Positions 47,881-57,850 of a DNA stretch of 64,000 bases are shown in pieces. Source of the stretch: Pontibacillus salipaludis (lineage in GTDB: Bacteria > Bacillota > Bacilli > Bacillales > BH030062); assembly GCF_014642405.1 (NCBI RefSeq), contig NZ_BMIN01000003.1, forward strand, positions 248,001-312,000, written 5' to 3'. Position 1 is the first letter of the stretch. Every line of letters begins with the position of its first letter. Below the pieces are notes generated by a model. It did no database searches. It worked only from the letters and a program-made list of their open reading frames with translations, and was not told where the DNA came from. The position numbers were made by a program, and so were the translations under genes.

Positions 47881-50800
47881 ATGATGGCAAGGACTCCAGA
47901 GACTAAAGTAAAGTTTAGTGTTTTTAATAAAGAGTTTAACGAGGCGCTCAGGGAAATGGGCGATGAAAGCAAACAGTTAAAAAAGGAATTCCAGCTCCAA
48001 GCTGAACAGATGAGAGACACAGCTTCCGAGACAGAAAAGCTGGAAGCGAAGGTTAGATACTTAGGGAAGCAACAAGAGATAGCCAATCGTAAAATAAGAG
48101 CTACTGAAGAGCAACTTGAAAAAGCTAAACGCATGTATGGAGAGAACTCCAACGAAGCAAATAAACTAGCAAATCAGTTGCTTGATTTACGTATCTCTGA
48201 GCAACGCATGCGAAACTCTATATCAGATACGAACAGACAATTAGCTGAGCAAGCTCAGGAAATGGATGGAACCAGAAGAAGGGCGGAACGGTTGCGTTCT
48301 GCTATGAGAGAGCTAGCGGAAGATGCGGAAGACGCTGGAGAAAAGATGACGTCAGGCGTAACTGTGCCTATGGCTGGAGCTGGGATTGCAGCTGGAGCCA
48401 GCGCAATGAATGTAAAAGACGCTGCACGATTGATGATTGGTTCGTTAGGGGCAACAGGCAAAGAAGCTGAACAGTTAGAAAAGGATATGCGAACCGTATG
48501 GTCTGACGGCTTCGGAGAAGGACCTGAAGATGTAGCGAGATCCATTATGATGGTTAAGCAAAATATTCGTGGCATTAACGATGGGGCTGAGCTCCAAGAT
48601 GTAACGAAGAAAATGTTAATGCTTGCTAACGCGACTGAATCAGACTTAGGTGAGGCTACTCGTGGCGTCAATCAAATCATGCACAACTTTGGAAAAACAG
48701 CTGGCGAAGCTATGGATCTTTTCAAGAAAGGCCAGGAAGCTGGGCTTAATTTCTCCGACGAGATGTTTGATAACATTTCCGAATACGCACCAAAATTTAA
48801 AGCCATGGGATACTCTGCTGAAGAATACTTTGAACTACTAGTGCAAGGTGCAAAAAATGGAGCATATAACTTAGATTATGTAAATGATGCGGTAAAGACT
48901 TTTGATGATAACTTGAACTCAGGATCTGACTCAGTATCTGATGCCTTTGATAACTTAAGCGATGAATCACAATCTCTCTTCAAAGAATTCGAAAAAGGCG
49001 GTTCCAGTACAAAAGAAGTATTGAAATCTGTGCTAAAAGACTTGGAAGGCATGGAGAATCAAACGAAAGCAAATGAAATCGGAGCTGAATTGATCGGTTC
49101 CAAGTTTGAGGATATGGGATCAGAAGCAGTTTACGCTCTTAAAGACGTAAACAATTCTATGGATGATGTAGAAGGGTCAATGGATCGTTTTGTAGATTCA
49201 CAGGAAGAAGCATTCGGACGTGATTTAAGGAGCACTCTTAGGAAATTGCAAGAAGCTATTATCCCGATTGGTGAAGAATTACTTGAAATAGCAGAAGATG
49301 TTATTCCTCATATTCAAGATCTTGCTGAGCGTTTTGCGGATATGGATGAGGAAACTCAAAAGTTTATTTTGACTCTAGGAGGGATGGCGGCTGCAGCTGG
49401 CCCTGCTATAACAATATTCAGTAAGTTAAATGGATTGGTTGGAGGATTGGCTACAGGATTCGGATCAGCAGGAGCTGCAGCAGGAGCTAGAGGGTTTGGC
49501 GGAACTCTAATGAAAGTGGTGAGTAAAGCAGGACCTATAGGATTAGGCATTGCAGCTTTTGGCGGGCTAGGATTTGCAGTTAGTCAGCTCATTGATAAGG
49601 AAAAGGAACTCAACGATGTTTCTTTAGAAAAAGCCAATACAATGATGAAAGAGTATGAAAGTACAGAAAAAATGATTACTCAATTCGATCAACTGCGTGG
49701 GAAATCTAAATTGACTAACAAAGAATTTGCACGCTACGTTGATCTCCAAGCTGAATTGGATACGGCTTCAAGTACTGGAGAAGTTGAAGCAATTAAAAAG
49801 GAAATGGCCAAATTACAGGGTAAGTCACACCTTAGTAATAAAGAACTTAAAACTATGGTGGGGTTAAATACCGAATTAGCCGAGAATATACCGGGGGCTA
49901 CAGAAAAAATTACAGACCAAGGGCAGAAACTTGTAGGTACAACCTCAGAATTAAGAAGGTATAACCAAGAAGCTAGAGAAGCTGCCATGCTTGAGATGAA
50001 AGAGGAATTTTATGAAGCTGCTGAAAATTATAATCAGTTGTTAAAAGATCGAAAATTACAGCAACAAGCCCTTAATGGATTTAAAATACGCGAACAAGAA
50101 ATCAATAATTACCTGCAAAATTACACTCAGTCAGAGCTCGAATCATTAGCGCAAAAAGTCAAAAAAGAGAAAGACTCTTTACAAGCCAGGGCTGCCAGTG
50201 CTGAATTAGGAAGTGAAGAGAGAGCTAACTTGACTGATCAGGCGCATAAAAGAAGACAGCTGTATTTGCTCATTAAAGATGGGAAACAGGGGCTTACTGA
50301 ACAGCTTAATACAGTTAACCAACAGATTGTTGAACAAGAGAAAAAAATCAACAATACCGATGTTGAGATATCGAAGATGAATCAAGTTTATAAGAAACTT
50401 CAACTGCAACACCTAATTGGTGCAGGAATTGAAGATCAGGCTGCTCGAAAAGCAATCCAAGAGGAAAACACCATTGGTCTATTAGATCAACAGTTAGGTA
50501 AGTTAGAACAACAACGAAGAAAGCTTAATGAACAATACCCGCCTAATCAACGGAACTCTGAAGAGTATCAAGAACAAATTAATAAAATTGATGGGCAAAT
50601 TGGGCGAATGAGGGAAGCTAAGGGCAAAATTCAGGACCTTGGAAGAGAAGCCTACAACTACACGCAAGAGCTTGGTAAAGATGTCTACAAAAACGTTAAT
50701 GCTAAGCTCACACCTTCAGCTGCTTCCATCAATTCATCCCTTTCAGCTACAGTTAACAAAACTGTCCGAGCAAATATGGTGCCTGGTACATCCAATTTCC

Positions 50801-51228
50801 ACGCGCCGATGTATGCTGACGGAACTGATTATCACCCAGGAGGTCCGGCGATTGTGGGAGAGGAAGGTGTTGAGTTAGCGCGCGAAGGAAACAAATGGTC
50901 ACTATATGGATATGGGTATGTACCAAACCTAGCCCGAGGCGCTGATGTATTCACTCATGACGAAACTATGAAAATACTTAGTGGTTTAAATAGCATGCCG
51001 GCATATGCTGGAGGCGCAGGAGATCATATAAACATCTCTAAAAGGCTAACTCAAATGAGTTCTAACATGGCCACGAAGCAACAGGGAATTATTAATAATC
51101 AGTTGCGATTAAGTATCGAGTCTACTGATATTTTGATGGATGGGGTTGCTGTTGGTAAAGCAACATGGAAAACTGTACAAGAGCAAACCAGGAGAGCAGA
51201 AGAAACAACCGGAAGATTCGGGGGGTGA
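47881..51228 (+). CDS. Tape measure protein
   Basis: 1115 aa. N-terminal coiled coils (about 20-130), then a TP901-type core (AARLMIGSLGATGKEAEQLE, MKQNIRG, GEATRGVNQIMHNFGKTAGE). A hydrophobic helix-rich region with many Gly/Ala lies at about 495-560 (GGMAAAAGPAITIFSKLNGL), and a C-terminal GPAIVGEEGVELAREG. Its length implies a tail of about 150-170 nm at 1.5 A per residue. No lysozyme domain seen. ATG after GGTAGGTGAG. Confidence 0.92.
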   Translation: MMARTPETKVKFSVFNKEFNEALREMGDESKQLKKEFQLQAEQMRDTASETEKLEAKVRYLGKQQEIANRKIRATEEQLEKAKRMYGENSNEANKLANQLLDLRISEQRMRNSISDTNRQLAEQAQEMDGTRRRAERLRSAMRELAEDAEDAGEKMTSGVTVPMAGAGIAAGASAMNVKDAARLMIGSLGATGKEAEQLEKDMRTVWSDGFGEGPEDVARSIMMVKQNIRGINDGAELQDVTKKMLMLANATESDLGEATRGVNQIMHNFGKTAGEAMDLFKKGQEAGLNFSDEMFDNISEYAPKFKAMGYSAEEYFELLVQGAKNGAYNLDYVNDAVKTFDDNLNSGSDSVSDAFDNLSDESQSLFKEFEKGGSSTKEVLKSVLKDLEGMENQTKANEIGAELIGSKFEDMGSEAVYALKDVNNSMDDVEGSMDRFVDSQEEAFGRDLRSTLRKLQEAIIPIGEELLEIAEDVIPHIQDLAERFADMDEETQKFILTLGGMAAAAGPAITIFSKLNGLVGGLATGFGSAGAAAGARGFGGTLMKVVSKAGPIGLGIAAFGGLGFAVSQLIDKEKELNDVSLEKANTMMKEYESTEKMITQFDQLRGKSKLTNKEFARYVDLQAELDTASSTGEVEAIKKEMAKLQGKSHLSNKELKTMVGLNTELAENIPGATEKITDQGQKLVGTTSELRRYNQEAREAAMLEMKEEFYEAAENYNQLLKDRKLQQQALNGFKIREQEINNYLQNYTQSELESLAQKVKKEKDSLQARAASAELGSEERANLTDQAHKRRQLYLLIKDGKQGLTEQLNTVNQQIVEQEKKINNTDVEISKMNQVYKKLQLQHLIGAGIEDQAARKAIQEENTIGLLDQQLGKLEQQRRKLNEQYPPNQRNSEEYQEQINKIDGQIGRMREAKGKIQDLGREAYNYTQELGKDVYKNVNAKLTPSAASINSSLSATVNKTVRANMVPGTSNFHAPMYADGTDYHPGGPAIVGEEGVELAREGNKWSLYGYGYVPNLARGADVFTHDETMKILSGLNSMPAYAGGAGDHINISKRLTQMSSNMATKQQGIINNQLRLSIESTDILMDGVAVGKATWKTVQEQTRRAEETTGRFGG

Positions 51229-52733
51229 TACAGATTGAGAAAAGTGAATTGAACTTTCTTATTGAATACAAGGATGGATCGACTCTCGATATTGCTGATT
51301 TAGGTTTATGGGTAGAGTATTTTCACATTTATTCTCCAAACGCTATTAGAGAAAAGGTGGAAGCTCCAGGCAAAGATGGTGCTTATGTAGCGTCCACCAA
51401 AATTGGCGAGCGAACTGTTAGCATTGGATTTCAAATAGAAACGAATAGTCTTGTAGATTTTGACGCGCTTAAGCATCAGGTTTACAAGACTTTTTACGCT
51501 GAAGAAGCCTATAAGATAATTCGAGATATTACACCTGACAAATACATTTACATCTACCAAGAAGGCGATTATGACATTGAACAAATTACTCCTGAAGATG
51601 GCGAATTCGGTCTTGATCTTTCTATGTTTGATCCATACACTTACGGAACAGAAGAAGCTCAAATTTTAAATGATCCATTAAATCCAGAAGAAGCTAACTC
51701 AGTCATTGATTTAAAAGGAGATAAAGCAGTACTACCAAAGTACAGAGTTACTTTCTTAGAACCTAGTACTTTCCTATCCATTGCTACGCCAAATGATTTG
51801 TTTATGCTAGGAGCTCCTTACGACATAGACGAGACTAGCTATAACCCTTACCCAATTGTTTTAGATGACAACATGGGTGATCTAACGGAGTGGGGCGAAA
51901 ATGGATTGGTACCCTTAGATAATGGTGTCGTTGCTAGCAACTTTAATACAGATGGCCAACGCTTTTTTGTTACATCTTTCGGGAGTGGCTCCAATTGGCA
52001 TGGACCTGCAGCAAGAAAAGATCTAACCCGATCCTTGGATAAGTGGCTGGTTGATGTGAGTTTTCAAATGAAGTTTGACTCAGCTGATAATGTAGGGCGC
52101 ATTGAATTGTACCTTATAGCTGATGACGGCTCTACTCTCGGTAAGCTATCGATTAAAGATACCTACGAAAAGGCGAATAATACAAAAGCTGAAATTCGAA
52201 TAGGAGACAATTCAGGGGAAGTTATTGCGTCCAGCACTGGATACAGACCAGGAAGTTATAACAATAACGTTATACGTCTAGTTATGGCCAAGCGGGATGA
52301 AAATGTATCCGTTCACTTCGGGGAGATAACAAGTGGAGGCAGATACCTAAATGGTGTAGCAGAGCAATATGTGGACGATGATCAACTTTATAATAAAAGG
52401 TTAGCAGCTGTTCAAATACATGCAGGGGCGAAGGGGAGTCGACAACCTCCTCAACAAGCTTCCATTCTTGATTTAACCGTAAAGGAGCTAGCTGAAAAGA
52501 AAACCTTTGAAGCCCCTTACATTGCAACAGCTGGCGATGTCATTTGGATAGATTGCCAAAAGCAACTTCTTTTATTTAATGGGCGTGAACAATTACTCAA
52601 TGGCGACTCAGCTATGAGTCTAAGAAATATGTATACGGACTTCTTCCCATTAACGCCAGGCATGAATTCACTGGGGATATTACCAAGTGAATCCGTAAAG
52701 GTTGAGGCTGTGTATCAACCTAAGTATTTATAG
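51225..52733 (+). CDS. Distal tail protein (Dit) with long C-terminal extension
   Basis: 502 aa if started at GTG 51225, which overlaps the tape-measure stop (GTGA); an ATT at 51234 behind GGGGGGTGAT is a less usual alternative. The N-terminal Dit domain (about 1-150: GLWVEYFHIYSPNAIREKVE, IGERTVSIGFQIETNSLVDF) is followed by a lectin-like beta-sandwich insert (about 215-410) and a Dit C-terminal part ending with the PLTPGMNSLGILP motif. Baseplate hub with probable carbohydrate-binding insert. Confidence 0.82.
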   Translation: MIQIEKSELNFLIEYKDGSTLDIADLGLWVEYFHIYSPNAIREKVEAPGKDGAYVASTKIGERTVSIGFQIETNSLVDFDALKHQVYKTFYAEEAYKIIRDITPDKYIYIYQEGDYDIEQITPEDGEFGLDLSMFDPYTYGTEEAQILNDPLNPEEANSVIDLKGDKAVLPKYRVTFLEPSTFLSIATPNDLFMLGAPYDIDETSYNPYPIVLDDNMGDLTEWGENGLVPLDNGVVASNFNTDGQRFFVTSFGSGSNWHGPAARKDLTRSLDKWLVDVSFQMKFDSADNVGRIELYLIADDGSTLGKLSIKDTYEKANNTKAEIRIGDNSGEVIASSTGYRPGSYNNNVIRLVMAKRDENVSVHFGEITSGGRYLNGVAEQYVDDDQLYNKRLAAVQIHAGAKGSRQPPQQASILDLTVKELAEKKTFEAPYIATAGDVIWIDCQKQLLLFNGREQLLNGDSAMSLRNMYTDFFPLTPGMNSLGILPSESVKVEAVYQPKYL

Positions 52734-52747
52734 AGAGGAGGTGGATC

Positions 52748-53236
52748 GTGACTAGGATATCAGATGAGGATAATCAGTTATTAGTTGAACAGAATCCTAG
52801 AACCATTAATGGGATTAAAATGCCTGCCATTGAGCCACAACACAACAAACATGGCACAAATAGATTCGAACGAACAGAGGGTTCCGATGGAGCACTCCAC
52901 ACCAAAATTGTGGACTCCAACGGAAACCCTCTTTTTTCTGCAAATCTACCAGGTACAGTAGAGGCTGTTGGAAAAGTAAGAGAAGGGGTTAACACATCTG
53001 CTCTTTCTGTTGGTAGTGCCCCAACTAAATTAGGAGGAGTGTCAGGGAGGAGGTTACTTAAGATCACGCCAATAGGAGAGGAAATCTTTATTGGTGATGC
53101 AAGTGTATCCATATCAAATGGGTTTCCAGTATTGCCTGGTGAAACTCAGGTTATAACGTTTGATCCAACCAACCCTGTTGACCTATATGGAATAGCTAGT
53201 CAAAGCACTCAAGTCAAAATTTTAGAAACTTATTAA
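52748..53236 (+). CDS. 162-aa tail-associated protein
   Basis: GTG at 52748 after GAGAGGAGGTGGATC. Begins RISDEDNQLLVEQNPRTING and has a beta-rich C-terminal domain (VSGRRLLKITPIGEEIFIGD). Similar short proteins accompany Dit and tail spike in Bacillus phages. No named family. Confidence 0.65.
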   Translation: MTRISDEDNQLLVEQNPRTINGIKMPAIEPQHNKHGTNRFERTEGSDGALHTKIVDSNGNPLFSANLPGTVEAVGKVREGVNTSALSVGSAPTKLGGVSGRRLLKITPIGEEIFIGDASVSISNGFPVLPGETQVITFDPTNPVDLYGIASQSTQVKILETY

Positions 53237-53248
53237 GGAGGTCATGAA

Positions 53249-53809
53249 ATGCCAGATATAAATAATTATCCGTTCCGAAGTGGAAGATTGATTAATGAGA
53301 ATAACGAGATCGTAAATCCGGCTGATGGGATTAACTCAGATGGCTCTCAGAATGTGAAACTAACGGGGAGTAATATTTCATTAAAAGATGTTAACGCTGA
53401 TTCAGGGGCGCAGGTAATTGCGGGAGGTAACAAGTCAATCGAAATCGCACCACCAGAAGGGACTATTTGGCGCACTCCTTTAATTTGGGTTTACTCTTTA
53501 CCGCCTTCTGGAGCTACTAGTGGATCTCATAAAATCGAATTAACGCACGGGATTAATCATTATAGGTATTTGGTATTAAGGGCTGAATCCTCACGAGATA
53601 AAGGGTGCAGAATTATGACTAACGTTGCAGAAACCGCGGATATATCAGCGTTGCCTAACGACCAAGCTATCCAACACAGCGCTATACAGAATTTAGTTAT
53701 ATCCAAAGACTATCCCCTATATGTTAATTACTACAATTTCACAGATGTAGAGCAAGCAAGGCTCCTTGAAATAAGATTAATAGTGACAGAAGAGAGGGTT
53801 TCGGAATGA
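53249..53809 (+). CDS. 186-aa tail-associated protein
   Basis: Beta-rich, with GIWR-type sandwich pattern (PPEGTIWRTPLIWVYSLPPS) and RYLVLRAESS. RBS AAGGAGGTCATGAA. Located between Dit and spike genes; likely a baseplate or fibre component. Confidence 0.62.
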   Translation: MPDINNYPFRSGRLINENNEIVNPADGINSDGSQNVKLTGSNISLKDVNADSGAQVIAGGNKSIEIAPPEGTIWRTPLIWVYSLPPSGATSGSHKIELTHGINHYRYLVLRAESSRDKGCRIMTNVAETADISALPNDQAIQHSAIQNLVISKDYPLYVNYYNFTDVEQARLLEIRLIVTEERVSE

Positions 53810-53928
53810 ACATAGGAGATACTTGGTTTGATATTGATGGCAATGAGTATGAAGTAATTGATGTTAATATAGTAGAGAGAGAAGATGGAAGTACTGTCCG
53901 AAATGTAATATCTAAAAGGATTAATTAA
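53806..53928 (+). CDS. 40-aa protein coupled to the preceding tail gene
   Basis: MNIGDTWFDIDGNEYEVIDV, then VEREDGSTVRNVISKRIN, a small KOW/SH3-like beta barrel by appearance. ATGA overlap with the previous gene and GAGAGGGTTTCGG as SD. Confidence 0.55.
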   Translation: MNIGDTWFDIDGNEYEVIDVNIVEREDGSTVRNVISKRIN

Positions 53929-53980
53929 TCTAACGGATGTCTTTTGTTTAACAAAGAATAAATAAGAAATCAGGTATATG

Positions 53981-54016
53981 ATAGGAGTTCTCCGCAATGG
54001 AGGCTCCTATTTTTAT
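53981..54016 (+). terminator. Intrinsic terminator before the tail spike gene
   Basis: Nested stem ATAGGAG...CTCCTAT with inner CTCC-GCAAT-GGAG, followed by TTTTTATT. An ATG at 53997 falls inside this stem, so the spike start is taken as 54030. Confidence 0.7.
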
Positions 54017-54029
54017 TGGAGATGAGTTT

Positions 54030-57000
54030 ATGCCATTAACGCAACATGCCGGAATGTATTTAGGTTGGTCAGATCAATCTATTAAAGACAGGTCAGAGTA
54101 TCGTGGTCCTAAAAGCCTTTTTATTTTCGGACGTGATGAGGTACTTCAAGCGGAGATTGCAATTACTGAACTAATGGAAGATGAACATAATGAGAAGATC
54201 GAGAACGGACAGAGCACTTACAAGTTTGCTATTAGTTCCAGAAACGAAAAGGCTGCTTATATTGAAAAAGAAGGCATGGTTGTTTTTAAAGATTTAGATG
54301 GTTATTTCATGGAATTTCGTATTAAAGAAGTAGAAACGATTGATAACGTAACAACGGTCTATACAGAGGGATCACACATTGAACTGCTTAATGACTACGT
54401 TAGACCTGTGCATTACGACAAGTATACTGCAAAACAACTGTTAGATGCTTTGCTAGCTGGCCAACGTTGGCAAAGCGGAATTGTTGAATCAACGAATTAT
54501 AGGACAAAGGATATTAAAGATTATCCAACGGTTTTGAACTCCATCCATACTACACGTAAAGAATTCGATTTAGAAGTAAGATTCAGAGTAGAACTGAATG
54601 AAAGAGGCTCCAAAGTGGCTGCTCGCTATGTCGATTGGGTTGAAAGAAGAGGAAGCAGAACAGGGCGTTCTTTTGAATATGGAAAAGACATATTGGGCTT
54701 TAAAAGGGTTAGCGACACAAGGGACATGGTGACAGCTCTTATCGGCCTTGGGTCTACTGATGAAAACGAAGAACACATGACATTCAAAAACGTTGAGTGG
54801 TCCACATTAGATGGTGATCCCGTGGACAAGCCATTAGGTCAAGATTGGGTGGGAGACCCCAAGGCTTTGCTTGAATGGGGTTTACGACAAAGTGACGGCA
54901 CAAGGAAGCACATATTTGGCAAGCATGAATCACAAGCTGATACACCTGAATCGATGTTACAGCACACATGGGAAGCCCTTAGAAGAAAAATAGGCGGATC
55001 GCTCACTTATGAAATCGATGTGCTACTTTTGGAGAGGTTATGTGGCTACTCTCATGAGAAGGTTAGGCTAGGGGACTATAACGGGATTAAAAACCTTGAC
55101 TTTGTACCTCAGATATTAATGGAAGTCCGGATCATCGATATTACTAGGTCCTATGTACATCCCACAAGAGATAAGGCGGTTTTAGGTGATTACAGGGAGA
55201 TACAACAGCCTACTTATAAAATGATTCAAGACCTGCAGTCTGAACTATTTCGTAAAGAGGGGTTAATCAACAGTAAGTCGAGAATAGTGCGAAGCGATAA
55301 CTCTCCAGAAGATCATAGCTTGACTTGGATTGATACTTCAGCAACACCTAACATCGTAAAGTCATGGGATGAAAGTACATCTCAATGGATTAAGGCAACC
55401 CCTACAACTGCGTTGGAAGTGGGTGCTGAGACAGAAGTACATCGATCGGTACTACCTCCTGAAGACAATAGCAAGCTTTGGTTAGACGTTACAGATGTAC
55501 CTAATGTGTTAAAGCGTTGGGATGATGAAAACACAAAATGGGTTAAGGTTACACCAACGGATGGCAGCGAGATTAAGTATGCTGATGGAGTTACGCTCGA
55601 AGATTTAAAGCCATCTGTAAGAGGTGCAGATGTCACAAGTCAAAATACAGCTGCAGATACCAATAAAGTTGGGGGTACCGATGCCAATACCGTCCGAGAT
55701 AATGCAGCAGCTGGTAAAACTGCAAACAATACGGTCCAGATTAATAAAGCATTGTGGGATCGTGGGGGCTATATAAACGAAGATGGTACTTTTGATACCG
55801 ACAAGCTAGCTGGGGACATTGATACTGCTGTTAACTCAATAGGGGATAGCTCTTATTTTTATTGGTCAAATGGTACGCTTAATGCGATTGATCCAGAAGA
55901 CGGTAATAACATGCTACAAATAAACTCTAAGGGTATTCGGATATCTACAGATGGTGGTGTGAATTGGGATACTGCTGTAACGGGAGCTGCTGGTATAAAC
56001 GCAGATCTTATCAAGGTTGGGTTTATGCTATTCGATCGATTAAAAGGTGGAACGCTAACTCTTGGTGGCAGCAATAACGTAAATGGAAAATTACTCATCT
56101 TGAATGCAAAAGGGGAAGCAGTAGGAGATCTGGGACACGGAACAAACGGTTTTGGTCATCTAATCGTAGGTCGTTTGGAAGCCGAAAACGTTATTGCTAA
56201 ATCAACTAAGTCTCTATATTTCTATATAAGTAGTGCTAGCAAGGCCTCTGACGGGAATACAGGGAGTGGTTTTGATAATCCGATTCGTTCGTTTGCTGAA
56301 GCGATTAGGAGGATGCCAAAGCATTTAGATCACAATTGTTACATTTATGTAGAAGATGGTTCAGAAATTCGAGAGGATATTTCCTTTAGAGGCTATTCAG
56401 GCTCTGGGAAAATATTCATTGAATTTAACTCTTCTTCTTTATACGGGACAATTGGTTTTTATAGCTGTACAACTCCTGGTTTTATTAACTTAAATAGTCC
56501 GCAAACAATTATCATAACGAACGGACAATTTCCTCTTGTTTGTTCAAATTCAGTAGTAGATGCACGAAGCATAGTTTCCAAAGGGAGCAACATCGACGCT
56601 AATTTTTTCGCAATTGAGGGAGGTGCGTTGTATTTAAGAGATTGCGAAGGGTATGACTCAAACGCGGAAGTCATACGTGTACACAAGTTAGCTCATGTAT
56701 TTGCGCGTGATGTTGTGGGGTTAGGTGGCCGTTACGGCACTCTAATTTATGACGGGGGCCGCGCAACCATCACAGGGAAAGGCCCGAGAGGAAATAGTTT
56801 AGATACGAGATCTTGGGATGGTACGAGCGTTGAAGGTGATCCTACGTTTGATGCGGGAGATGCCACACCACCTCCCCCACCTGAGACAACAGAGAAGTGG
56901 TCTGCTTTATCAGCTGATAACTGGTCTACACGTAATTATTGGAGTGGCGACGGTGTAAAGCAAGGGAACTGGGGATATGGCCGAAGAACAGGTTACTGGT

Positions 57001-57356
57001 ACTTCGGATCGGCTCCTTCTAACACACTTGCCGGTAAAAATATAAAAGACATGAAGGTTACTATAAAACGATCAGAAGATGGTGGTGCATCTGTCCCTGT
57101 TACGATTTATCTGAGATGGCATACCTACACAAGTAAGCCAGGGGGACAACCTTCTGATCTTAACCTATCTTCTGAATACACTACCGTCGATTTAAAGCGT
57201 AACCAGGAAGCAACAGTCACACTCCCATCTAGCTTTTTCAGTCACTTCGAAAACGGCACAGCTAAAGGGGTTGGTGTATATGTAGCTTCTGACAGCACAT
57301 CAAATTATGCAGTATTGGATTCAGATTGCGAGCTCATCGTGACATATGAGGGCTAA
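54030..57356 (+). CDS. Tail spike: Tal/prophage-tail N-domain plus beta-helix receptor-binding region
   Basis: 1108 aa from the ATG at 54030 (GGAGATGAGTTT). Residues 1-400: prophage tail hub (LFIFGRDEVLQAEIAITELM, GSHIELLNDYVRPVHYDKYT, LERLCGYSHEKVRLGDYNGI). About 416-511: two tandem copies of a PEDxSxxWxDxTxxPNxxKxW module. About 730-930: pectin-lyase-like region (SSASKASDGNTGSGFDNPIR onward). After a poly-Pro linker, a C-terminal lectin-like domain with many Trp/Tyr (about 950-1108). It binds, and possibly degrades, a surface glycan of the host. Confidence 0.88.
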   Translation: MPLTQHAGMYLGWSDQSIKDRSEYRGPKSLFIFGRDEVLQAEIAITELMEDEHNEKIENGQSTYKFAISSRNEKAAYIEKEGMVVFKDLDGYFMEFRIKEVETIDNVTTVYTEGSHIELLNDYVRPVHYDKYTAKQLLDALLAGQRWQSGIVESTNYRTKDIKDYPTVLNSIHTTRKEFDLEVRFRVELNERGSKVAARYVDWVERRGSRTGRSFEYGKDILGFKRVSDTRDMVTALIGLGSTDENEEHMTFKNVEWSTLDGDPVDKPLGQDWVGDPKALLEWGLRQSDGTRKHIFGKHESQADTPESMLQHTWEALRRKIGGSLTYEIDVLLLERLCGYSHEKVRLGDYNGIKNLDFVPQILMEVRIIDITRSYVHPTRDKAVLGDYREIQQPTYKMIQDLQSELFRKEGLINSKSRIVRSDNSPEDHSLTWIDTSATPNIVKSWDESTSQWIKATPTTALEVGAETEVHRSVLPPEDNSKLWLDVTDVPNVLKRWDDENTKWVKVTPTDGSEIKYADGVTLEDLKPSVRGADVTSQNTAADTNKVGGTDANTVRDNAAAGKTANNTVQINKALWDRGGYINEDGTFDTDKLAGDIDTAVNSIGDSSYFYWSNGTLNAIDPEDGNNMLQINSKGIRISTDGGVNWDTAVTGAAGINADLIKVGFMLFDRLKGGTLTLGGSNNVNGKLLILNAKGEAVGDLGHGTNGFGHLIVGRLEAENVIAKSTKSLYFYISSASKASDGNTGSGFDNPIRSFAEAIRRMPKHLDHNCYIYVEDGSEIREDISFRGYSGSGKIFIEFNSSSLYGTIGFYSCTTPGFINLNSPQTIIITNGQFPLVCSNSVVDARSIVSKGSNIDANFFAIEGGALYLRDCEGYDSNAEVIRVHKLAHVFARDVVGLGGRYGTLIYDGGRATITGKGPRGNSLDTRSWDGTSVEGDPTFDAGDATPPPPPETTEKWSALSADNWSTRNYWSGDGVKQGNWGYGRRTGYWYFGSAPSNTLAGKNIKDMKVTIKRSEDGGASVPVTIYLRWHTYTSKPGGQPSDLNLSSEYTTVDLKRNQEATVTLPSSFFSHFENGTAKGVGVYVASDSTSNYAVLDSDCELIVTYEG

Positions 57357-57395
57357 GCGATCTTTTTTTATGCTTTAAAAAAGAGGAGGACAAGA

Positions 57396-57848
57396 ATGGA
57401 TATGATGATTAACTCTGCAAAAGGGGTGACGGCAACGTTATCTATAGTCTTATCTTATCTTTATGGAGAATGGAGCGTCCTTTTAGGGGCGCTTATTTGT
57501 TTTGTCACGTTTGATTATGTAAGTGGAATTATGGCTGCATGGCACCAAGGTAAACTGAATGCCCAAGTTGGTTTCTGGGGGATCCCGAAAAAAGTAATGA
57601 TCTTCGGGATGGTAGCCATTGCTCATGTAATTGACAAGGTTTATCTAGACCAGATTGGCGAACCTTTGGCTCTTGGTGAATTTAAGGTAAGCGTTATGGC
57701 TGCAACAGTTTTGTATTACTTGGTAAATGAATTTGTGAGCATTACTGAGAACCTAGGAAAAATGGGTATGCCAGTACCTTTGCCGTTAAAGAAGGCAATA
57801 GAAGCCTTTAAGGACAGTAGTTATTCAGATAAAAATAAGGGGGCATAA
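57396..57848 (+). CDS. Phage holin, toxin-secretion/phage-lysis family
   Basis: 150 aa, three to four membrane helices with the family motif DYVSGIMAAWHQGKLNAQVG and KVMIFGMVAIAHVIDK. Forms membrane lesions that release the endolysin encoded 3 nt downstream. RBS AAGAGGAGGACAAGA. Confidence 0.92.
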   Translation: MDMMINSAKGVTATLSIVLSYLYGEWSVLLGALICFVTFDYVSGIMAAWHQGKLNAQVGFWGIPKKVMIFGMVAIAHVIDKVYLDQIGEPLALGEFKVSVMAATVLYYLVNEFVSITENLGKMGMPVPLPLKKAIEAFKDSSYSDKNKGA

Positions 57849-57850
57849 AA

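Noticed and set aside
48255-48671. 138-codon minus-strand frame inside the tape measure gene
   Set aside because: A Ser/Ala/Pro-rich shadow of the Gly/Ala/Glu-rich tape measure coding strand.
53997-54029. Upstream ATG for the tail spike
   Set aside because: It lies within the arms of an intrinsic terminator; the ATG at 54030 has a proper SD.
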